Shown here: piece by piece, positions 18,674 to 25,464 of the stretch
How the letters are laid out: each line of letters starts with the position of its first letter
Position numbering within the stretch: the first letter of the stretch is position 1
Source: Gracilaria domingensis
Lineage: Eukaryota; Rhodophyta; Florideophyceae; Gracilariales; Gracilariaceae
DNA: 32,174 nt
Assembly (NCBI GenBank): GCA_022539475.1
Contig: VCMS01000432.1
Location: 1 to 32,174 of the forward strand
Direction of reading: 5' to 3'
Translations under genes and position numbers: made by a program
The notes under the pieces: generated by a model
Database searches by the model: none
Seen by the model: only the letters and a program-made list of their open reading frames with translations
Told to the model about the DNA's origin: nothing

Positions 18674-18944
18674 CGGATACGTTCCACATACGAAGAAGGA
18701 CAGAAAAATCTGACGTCATAAGGCATGTTGAGATATGATATCTGCATCTTTCTGTGCATTGTGAACTGTGAATGGACGTATGAAGTTATCATCGGCGCCG
18801 AACAGGAGCCAAGATTATGGTAAAGTTTGATACGGTTTACGAGAATTCTATCCTTTCGCTCACGCAGGCTGCAGCGATTGCGCTTCTCGCCATGTACGCG
18901 CGTCTTCCGCGTTCAGAACTGCACCAAACCCTGGCCTCATCAGG
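18674..18944. other. Spacer between vWA and GMC remnants
   Basis: No gene recognised. Probably contains the promoter region of the GMC gene. No TATA box can be assigned with confidence. Confidence 0.3.
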
Positions 18945-19970
18945 ATGCTCCAAACCTCTACTATATTCGTTGCGCTTCTCATCCTTTTACACTGCGCGAG
19001 CGCTCTCCTAGACACAGATGTGCTCATCGTCGGAGCCGGTACTTCTGGCTGTGCTCTCGCCACCCGTCTTTGCGCCAGCCTTACCGATATGCACATCACG
19101 CTTCTTGAGAGAGCGCAACCGAGATCTGAGGCTTCAGAATTTACCGTGCGCACGCCTCGTAGCTACTTCGACACGGAAGGCGACCCGAACCTGGTTGAGC
19201 TCATGCAGTCAGAGCAGGGACTCTCCATGGTGAATCGTGTTCTTTCCGTCGCTCCTGGAGCCACTTTGGGCGGCTCTAGTTCCGTCCATGGCATACAGTG
19301 TTTCTCTCCGTTGTTTGGCGACGTGAGAAGGTGGAACTTGCGTGGACTTACCGAGTTTAACGTCGCCAAATACATTCTGCGTGCACTAAATCAGCTTGGA
19401 GCGGCTTCTCAGCAAGGAAAGTTTGGTCAGATCCACGTCGATAACCTTCTCAACGCAGAAAACCGCGCAGGTTTCGCTACAGACCGTGGGCCGCCGGATC
19501 GAAGGGTTACGAATACCACCTTTGAGAATCGGGTCGCAGTGAATGCCTCAGGTGTGCGACAGGACTCTTGCAGTGCGTATCTGATTCCCGTTGAGAATAG
19601 CGTATGCGCAACCAATTTTCGTCTTGTGAAAGGCATCATGATCACGCGTGTTCTGTTCAAACCCGGGCGGTGGTACTCTCGTAAATTTCATGCCTATGGC
19701 GCCGAATATATGTTCAGTAACGACACTGAAGCCAAGAACTGAATGTCCATCCGTCGGCGGCGAATATTCTTGGTTGCTGGGCTGTTTGGATCACCAAAGC
19801 AGCTGCAGTTGTTCGGGATTGGGCCACGCAACGTGCTGAATCAGGCGAACGTAACGCTTCTGAAGCGGCTTGGAGTGGGGACGCAGGCACAGGCAGGAGC
19901 ACTTGCGACACATTATGAACAGCTTCCGCTGGAGCCCATTGCCAACGATGCGGTCGCGCTTTCGCCATAG
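18945..19970 (+). pseudogene. GMC-family FAD oxidoreductase, N-terminal half, in-frame stops
   Basis: ATG at 18945 opens a secreted-type protein: hydrophobic leader (STIFVALLILLHCASALL) followed by the FAD-binding Rossmann motif VLIVGAGTSGCALATRL, an ADP-ribose-contacting LLERA, and the first GMC signature GATLGGSSSVHGIQ. The frame reaches TGA at 19740-19742 and continues in the same phase with VAGLFGSPKQLQLFGIGP, matching the second GMC signature, up to TAG at 19968-19970. GMC enzymes oxidise sugars, alcohols or choline using FAD. The catalytic His/Asn C-terminal domain is not identified: the same frame runs on to 20369, but without clear GMC features. Full-length GMC proteins are usually 550-650 residues; about 340 codons are recognisable here. 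Inactive as read. Confidence 0.8.
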
Positions 19971-20299
19971 TCGATTGCAAGGTGGCGATCGGGAAATGGT
20001 GGTGCTCTTGGGGGCGAGGTAGGCACGGTGAACGGTCGCGTGCTGCGCAAGAGCTACTTTCTGGGGTCGTTTTCGGTGCCTGCACAATTCCGCCCAGCGG
20101 ACATTGTCAATAACGCGCGACTGCTGGCGCTGATTGGTCTGACCAATCCGTCGTCGTTCGGGTGGCTGCAGGGGCGCGACCGCAACCCGTTCAGCGCGCT
20201 CAAAGTCCGGCTGCGCGTGCTGGCGAGGCGCGTCGAGACGCTGCGGGCGAAGCGGTGCGCGCAGCGCATGGTCGCCATCCACCACGCATTCGCGCCCGA
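19971..20299. other. GC-rich stretch, coding strand unclear
   Basis: Long frames exist on both strands because of high GC. The plus frame continues the GMC phase to a TAG at 20367-20369 (SFGWLQGRDRNPFSAL); the minus frames continue beyond the MSP domain. Neither matches a family I can name. The sequence may be the C-terminal part of either gene. Confidence 0.35.
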
Positions 20300-20586
20300 G
20301 CTCAATGAGGCCGGAGCCAGACTTGACGGCGTAGATGCGGTGCTCATTGGTCTTGGCCTTGTACAGTAGGGTTACCGCAAGTGTTGGTAATCTTGAGCGT
20401 CTCGATAGATGGCTTGTCCAGAGCCGAGCGGAACACGAAGCGGCGGGCGGGCTCGCAGCTGAAGACGGCGTCGGTGGTCTCTGGGTGCGCCTGCGGGAGC
20501 CCGTACGACGTGGTGGTCTGCAACGGCGGCGGCGTCCTGGGCTCGGGCACGTTTGAGAGCGGCGGCGTGCCAAGAATGGTGGGCAT
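20300..20586 (-). pseudogene. MSP-domain (VAP-like) protein remnant with frameshift
   Basis: ATG at 20586 on the minus strand, a Pro/Thr-rich N-terminus, then an MSP-type sequence: FSCEPARRFVFRSALDKPS and ETLKITNT in one frame. After a 1-nt phase change near 20370 it continues with LLYKAKTNEHRIYAV and KSGSGLIELG. This follows the order seen in VAP proteins (basic FFAT-binding face, KPS...LKITN, then YKVKT-like strand, then SGxIxPG). VAPs anchor in the ER membrane and recruit lipid-transfer proteins. The coiled coil and membrane anchor are not seen downstream. It runs toward the GMC remnant on the opposite strand. The phase change may be a real lesion or an assembly error. Confidence 0.6.
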
Positions 20587-20936
20587 GGCGGCAGGGAAGG
20601 GACGAGGCGCGGGGGGAGCGGGGGAGACGAGGGCGGAGCTGGAACGCTGGAGCCGCGGGGGGGAGGGGCGGCTGTGGTGCGGAGCGGAGCAGGTACAAGA
20701 CGTATCGTGGTATGAGGCGGGGCGGGCGGCGTGACGGCGCGGCGGAAGCTGGTGGACGAGATAGCGGCGTTGCGAGAGATTGCGTTCTGAGTGGTGGTGG
20801 TGGCGCTCGCTCGCGTGACGTCATTCGCGCACGACAGCGCTCAAATCGCGCAGATAGAGATACAAGATAGATCCGCGCGCCGCGTGGCACAGCGCGCCCG
20901 CGTCGAGCGGCTGGCAACCAAATTGTTCTGACAATT
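20587..20936. other. GC-rich region upstream of the MSP-domain gene
   Basis: Strongly G-rich on the plus strand (GGGGGGAGGGGCGG-like runs around 20650-20680). Frames here on both strands are long only because of base composition and look like shadows. As it lies between a minus-strand start and a possible plus-strand ORF, it could be a divergent promoter. Confidence 0.35.
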
Positions 20937-21482
20937 GTGTCACACAACCTGCACACAACACAACTCGGCGCCATTCCCAGAGCGCGGCGGGGCGTTGCCG
21001 CGCATCCGCCGCATTCGCTGCCGCGCGCCGTTGCGAAGCGCCGCCATGAGCTCACGGACACGACCGAGTCGCGCCAGGCCGCCGCGCTAGCCGCAGTCAA
21101 CCTGCCGGAGGTCGAGCATCAGGCGCCGCTGCCCGCCGCAGTAGTCAATCTGCCGCCGGTCCAGCAGCAGGCGCAGCCGCCCGTCGCCGCTGTCAAGTCC
21201 GATCCCGCGCCCGCGCCCGCGCCGGAGGCCGTCTCGTGGACCATTTCGAGAGATCCGTCGCCGCAAAAGGTCCGCGTGCAGCGCATCGCACTCGCACAGC
21301 CCCCGCTGCAGCTGCTCGCATCGAAGCGCCGGATCGAGCTAGCTCCTGCCATTCACACCCGGTCTTTGCTGAATTCCGATCCAGATGCTCGTCTTGTCGG
21401 CGGTGCTGCGCCAAACTCGTCCAAGAAGAGGCGTGCTAAACAATCGGCGAGTACTGTCGGATCTTGCCAAGATTATGGTTGA
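20937..21482 (+). CDS. Hypothetical Ala/Pro/Gln-rich basic protein fragment
   Basis: Open frame of 181 codons with repeated VNLPxVxxQA phrases (VNLPEVEHQAPLP, VNLPPVQQQAQPP), an Ala-Pro run and a basic KKRRAK patch near the end that could be a nuclear signal. No in-frame ATG exists (the first codon is GTG), so it would need an upstream exon. It is low-complexity and GC-rich, so a chance frame is possible. It may be the N-terminal part of the unrecognised gene that follows in another frame. Confidence 0.3.
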   Translation: MSHNLHTTQLGAIPRARRGVAAHPPHSLPRAVAKRRHELTDTTESRQAAALAAVNLPEVEHQAPLPAAVVNLPPVQQQAQPPVAAVKSDPAPAPAPEAVSWTISRDPSPQKVRVQRIALAQPPLQLLASKRRIELAPAIHTRSLLNSDPDARLVGGAAPNSSKKRRAKQSASTVGSCQDYG

Positions 21483-23563
21483 GGGTTCGTCAGAGAACCG
21501 CGGAGCCACTCAGCAAACCAAAATCACCGCAACATGGCAAAAACAAAACATGTGTGTTGTCTCCGGGATACCATTTCTTCACCACACCCTATGCGTTTCC
21601 CGCTGTAGAGTGTATGTTCCCCGTCAAGGTGGACAGAGAGAGCGCTAGTCCTACGTGAGTTGCTTGCCTTCTGTGCATTTCAAAAAAAGAACCCCAACCA
21701 AACGTCTACTTTCAAAAGCTTCCACTCAAAGAAGCAAAGGCTGTTGCCCACATTAATTCTAAACACAAAAAACTCAACGCCCTGAAGTATGAGGTCATGG
21801 ACTTAGATAGTCGCCTCGCTTTTCTCCGGCAAGGGCTTTCTTCATTTGACTTCTTTAAGAATAACAACGTTCTTCAGTGCTCAGAACCTTCTGCGAAATG
21901 AAACAACGAAGAATTTGATCGCCTGTTTCTCTCCGAGTCTTCTTTTGAACAACTTCGTGCATATGCGATGCAAAATGTTGAGCAAACGCCATTGGGATCC
22001 CATTTCAAAAACCCCAAGGCGGCGAAGCCACCTGCTGCAGACGTGCAACCGAAAAGAAGCAAAGTATTACGAACAAGATCGCTCGGAGAGATTGTAGACC
22101 TTCCGTTTGCGCGCACCCGAGAGCTGTTATGGGGGTCTCTGGGTCATGATTCACAAACAAGCCAATCGCGATGGCAAACCAGTTTTTTTGACAAGGACGG
22201 GCAACATTTGCAAGCAATACGCACTCCATCCTTTTGCAAAGATGATTCTGAACACAGATGCGGTCGAAAGAAACTTGATTGCAACATGCAACTGCTATCG
22301 GATGTAAGTCCGCGCATACAAGAGACCACAATCGGTAAGCTCAGCTTCGCAGACGCGTACCGCCATCTTTATTCGTTGTTTTTAGACACGAAGAGCGGTT
22401 CCCACCCGGAGATACCACGGCTGGTTTTGGGCGACTTGCTGAACGATTTATTGCGCGATAAATCGGCTCCAGTAGACGACCCTTTCCTCATTCAGCACTC
22501 ATTCCCTTCCCTCAGCTGCGGACAATCTGCTGCCTCTAAGTCCACCAATAGAAGGCACTTGACTCCTTTATCAGCGCTGAAGTTGTTCTACCTGACGAGG
22601 GGTGTGTTTTGTTCTGTGATTGCAGAGCTTGTGGACGCGATGACTGCGGACGAAGAACAAAACGACGAGAACGCAAAAGATGGGAGCATCTTGCCGTTAA
22701 TCGTGCGAGGAGGAAATTCCATGTGTGTAGAGAGCTTTCGCATGATGAGAGACGTCCTTGATGAAGAATACAAGTGCAACTGGGCCATGGCGTTTCTCAC
22801 CCGCCCGTTCCCGGAACTGGGTGAGGATGGTGTGGAGGTTTCGGTTGCGGGCCGCAGTTGGAGAAAGATATAGTGCGATCTGCATGTTGTGTCCTTGCGT
22901 CGTGCCGATGATATTGATGACAGGGTATTACGGTTCTTTGATGCTATCTGTAAAGATTGGAAATCGCGGTTTGTAGGAATCAACTGTGGAATTGACCGCT
23001 CGGACATCCAACAAAAGACAGTGGAGCATAAGCTTTTCAAGATGCGGAAAAGCGTGGAGAGGGTAGGAGAGGTGTAATTGATTGACAAGGAATTGGACGA
23101 ATATGCGAGACCAATCTTCCTGGACGTGGTAGCAAAGATGAGCGATGAAAAGTTCGTACGGATTGTCGATTCGCATGAGAAACTGTCGGAAAAGTACTTG
23201 AATCAGGAGCATTTGATTTTCGCTCGCAAAGGGTTTGTGAAACGTCTACGCTTTAAAAATGGTTGTGGTGTACAAGCGACTTGTGCAACTAGCAATACAG
23301 ATATAGTTCTATGGTGCGACTGGCTGGACTTGGTGCGGGATTGGTCGTATTACGAGTTGCGAGACTTCGCGTACAGTTTGAAACCGCTGTATGAACGGTA
23401 TGAAGTGAGCGCGGAGCAGAGTGGATGCGTTTGGCCTGGACTGGTTTGCGGAAGGACGGAAGAGAAAGTAGCGATTGTGGGCGCGGCGTTGGAGCGCACT
23501 TTGCATGCGAGATCATTGGTGGGAGTGTGGTGCTTGACGCAGCTTGGAAAGCATGGCTTTACC
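21464..23563 (+). pseudogene. Unrecognised cellular-type gene, isolated stops, cut by LTR insertion
   Basis: One frame (frame 2) stays readable for about 2.1 kb with only four stops: TGA 21656-21658, TGA 21899-21901, TAG 22871-22873 and TAA 23075-23077. Random sequence of this length would hold about thirty. The predicted protein has a Lys/Glu/Leu-rich, possibly coiled-coil N-terminal section (KKLNALKYEVMDLDSRLAFL), a basic Pro/Lys linker near 22010-22080, and a long globular, mostly helical remainder (KLSFADAYRHLYSLF, LRRADDIDDRVLRFFDAICK, WCDWLDLVRDWSYYELRDF). I do not recognise a family. At 23564 the LTR of the downstream retrotransposon interrupts it in frame. Just upstream, plausible coding shifts between frames near 21420-21560, suggesting earlier indels. 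Confidence 0.55.
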
Positions 23564-23976
23564 TGTGGCCCGTCAAACGGTACACGGACAGGTGTGCGTG
23601 TCTACACTCCTGCGTTGTGCCCAACGCAGCGGTAATACAGAATATAGTTTAAAAATGCTTTATTATAGTTAATCCTATCTTAGGTTTAGTTAGTTTTCTA
23701 CGCAGAATCTACCTTGCGTGTGGCCAGGAGGCGCCGCACTACAAGCAGGGCGACATGAGATTGTCTACTTAAGTGGCAGAGAGCGCTCCAACGCTGACCA
23801 CCCGACCTCATCGGCTGTCAATTGCCAAATTCGTGGTCACCCACAGGAGGCGCCTGCGCTTGCGCAAATACACGTGCATTCCACGCTGTGTACTGCGTTG
23901 CGTAGGCGCCCCCTGTGGCGGCATATGCGCTTAAAGTATCTACCACCTACGCCTCTTATAGGCTAGTACGGTAGAT
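23564..23976 (+). repeat. 5' LTR (part proven by match to the 3' LTR)
   Basis: This 413-bp stretch aligns end to end with 31751-32174. The true LTR continues to the right, because the window ends before the 3' copy does. Shared blocks include TTTTCTACGCAGAATCTACC and GCATATGCGC. Differences are mostly 1-4-nt indels plus substitutions, by eye near a tenth of positions. It carries several inverted repeats: CTGCGTTG/CAACGCAG (23610-23617, 23622-23629) and an 18-nt arm pair at 23841-23858 and 23901-23918. Confidence 0.9.
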
Positions 23977-24000
23977 ACAACGCATCCATTGGCCAAGCCA

Positions 24001-24039
24001 ACCGTACCGTCGATTCCCGCCTGGAATCGACGGTGCGGT
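24001..24039 (+). promoter_or_regulatory. 17-bp-arm dyad just upstream of the TATA-like box
   Basis: ACCGTACCGTCGATTCC (24001-24017) and GGAATCGACGGTGCGGT (24023-24039) are complementary at 16 of 17 positions around a 5-nt centre CGCCT. It ends 5 nt before CATAAAAGGG. A dimeric regulator site is a natural reading; an RNA hairpin is unlikely if transcription starts downstream. Confidence 0.55.
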
Positions 24040-24043
24040 TGTG

Positions 24044-24053
24044 CATAAAAGGG
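24044..24053 (+). promoter_or_regulatory. TATA-like promoter element of the LTR
   Basis: CATAAAAGGG, with a CCAAT-type box on the minus strand (CCATTGGCC at 23986-23994). The start of transcription would be expected near 24075, followed by a pyrimidine-rich leader. Assigned by position and sequence only. Confidence 0.5.
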
Positions 24054-24679
24054 CCGGAGCAGTCGCCTCCGACTCAACTCCGGCCAGACCACTTCCCTTC
24101 GACGACCTTCCCCCCTACCCCACCACAACCTTCCAACCTCTCTCCTTTTCCCTTTGTCGTCCTCAACCTTTCCTCATCCCCTACTTCTCTCTCTACTTCT
24201 CCCCTTGGCGGCCTGGTCTCACCGCCCTCCCTCGCTCACTGCCACTCACACTGACCCTCTGTCTGGGCTCGTCCTGTGTGAGTAGGCAAAGCGTCTGCAC
24301 CACCCTTCCATTGGGTTAGCCTTGTGCAGGCGTGACTCTGCCTTTCATTATCCGCTTTGTTTGGCCTTTCTTGTCTCTTTTGTTCCCTTCGTTGGTTTCT
24401 TTCGCTGTTGTTGGTCTATCTGCCATTCTGTATTGCCTGAACTACCGTTGTTGTTGTCATCTTCGTTTTTTCCCCGTTTCTTGCTGTTTGGCGGCCTTCT
24501 GCTGCCTGCATCCGTTCTATTGCTTCCCGTTTCGGCCTTGGTTCCTGGTTTTGCTGGTTCTTTCGCGTTGCGATTCTGTTCCTCACATAGTGTTGCTTTG
24601 CACCTGTTGTTGCTAGACGCACTGTGTGATACAGCGTAAGGTTGTCCTTAACCTACGGCCCTGAGGCAATCGTTCAAGA
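24054..24679 (+). other. ATG-free 5' leader of the retrotransposon RNA
   Basis: Very pyrimidine-rich (CCTTCC/CTTTTCCC runs). It contains no ATG on the plus strand; hydrophobic frames in it begin only at GTG or TTG and are artefacts of the T-rich sequence. Probably the R/U5 part of the LTR plus untranslated leader. The U5 end and primer-binding site are not identifiable. Confidence 0.6.
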
Positions 24680-24748
24680 GTAAGTTGTCTACAGCTACTC
24701 TTTTGGCATTTTGTGTGACTACTAACGTTTCGTTTGTTTCACATCAAG
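24680..24748 (+). other. Predicted 69-nt spliceosomal intron in the leader
   Basis: Donor GTAAGT at 24680, perfect branch motif TACTAAC at 24720-24726, a T-rich run, and acceptor AG at 24747-24748, 22 nt past the branch motif. Removing it joins A24679 to TG24749-24750 and creates ATG CCA AGG in frame with the zinc-finger ORF. Signals are read directly; use is predicted. Confidence 0.7.
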
Positions 24749-25179
24749 TGCCAAGGTCTATCGTTTCATCCAGCGAGTATTCGTCCGTGGTCGATCCGGA
24801 CGAGCGTATAGAAGAAGTCCCCGATCCCGTTCCTCAGATAAAGAAGTCGGCTGTTCAGCCTCTTGACGGGCCACGCGAGCGCCACATCTTTCGTGTAGCC
24901 CACCAGAAGGAGAAGCGCCGTCGTAACCCCCCGCCACGTAAGCAAATCCTAAAGCGCTGCCGCGTCTGCGACATTAAGGTTCAGAGTCAACGCCAGCTTG
25001 AAGTTCACCAAGCAGGCCGACGCCATCGTAGAGCCGTACGTCGCGCCAACTACACCGAGCAGGACATCCACTGCGAGGTTTGTGACATCAAGTTCTCCGA
25101 AGCTCACGATCTGCGTGTGCACTACAGAAGCCGTCGCCATCGTGCGACCCTTAGGAAGAAGAACAATACTATCTATTAG
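24749..25179 (+). CDS. Accessory protein with two U1/JAZ-type C2H2 zinc fingers (143 aa after splicing)
   Basis: Start ATG is formed by A24679 plus TG24749-24750; there is no other ATG in this frame, and the stop is TAG 25177-25179. The N-terminal half is acidic then Lys/Arg-rich (KEKRRRNPPPRK). Finger 1: CRVCDIKVQSQRQLEVH then QAGRRH; finger 2: CEVCDIKFSEAHDLRVH then YRSRRH. Both are C-X2-C-X12-H-X5-H, the spacing of U1C/JAZ/matrin-type fingers, which often bind RNA, including double-stranded RNA. The C-terminus is basic. Gag begins 286 nt downstream. A role in RNA export, packaging or regulation, like accessory proteins of complex retroviruses, is inferred. Alternatively it is a captured cellular finger domain. 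Confidence 0.7.
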
Positions 25180-25464
25180 AGCACAGGTCTCTCTTTTCAT
25201 TGTCCAGTTGTGACACATTTCTATTCATATCTCATTACATATATTATCCTTGTTTGTTCTTCTTTATCTTCTCGCCTATCGTTTGGTATCCCTCTTCTGT
25301 TCTTGTGTTCGTGCTTTGTTGTTTGGCTTCTGCCGCACTCTATCTACGTAAGCTTATATTTGGCTAGTGCTTCTTCGTCCGATTGGACTGGTACTCTACG
25401 AGAGCAAACTTTATTTTCATTGTTTTTGCCCCCTTTGGCTGTAACCGCCGGCGCCATCACAAAA

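Noticed and set aside
20054..20347. Minus-strand frame that loosely resembles a GMC C-terminus (DDGLVRPISAS...)
   Set aside because: On inspection the resemblance is short and lacks the catalytic His/Asn pattern; the strand is opposite to the GMC N-terminus.
20471..20570. Plus-strand YDVVVCNGGGVLGSGTF as a GMC or flavin motif
   Set aside because: Single short match in a GC-rich region opposite the MSP-domain reading; no flanking support.
20372..21100. 242-codon minus-strand Arg/Ala-rich frame
   Set aside because: Low-complexity frame produced by high GC; the MSP reading in another minus frame is better supported in the shared part.
24322..24639. Hydrophobic membrane-protein-like frames in the retrotransposon leader
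   Set aside because: They start at GTG, there is no ATG in the region, and the hydrophobicity comes from T-rich leader sequence.
25346..25353. GTAAGC donor upstream of gag as a second intron
   Set aside because: No convincing branch site and AG before the gag ATG; splicing into gag would remove its start.
25210..25464. N-terminal extension of Gag with a membrane-like segment
   Set aside because: No ATG in these 85 codons, and the sequence is pyrimidine-rich leader; the ATG at 25465 is the first in the RNA and lies in a good context.
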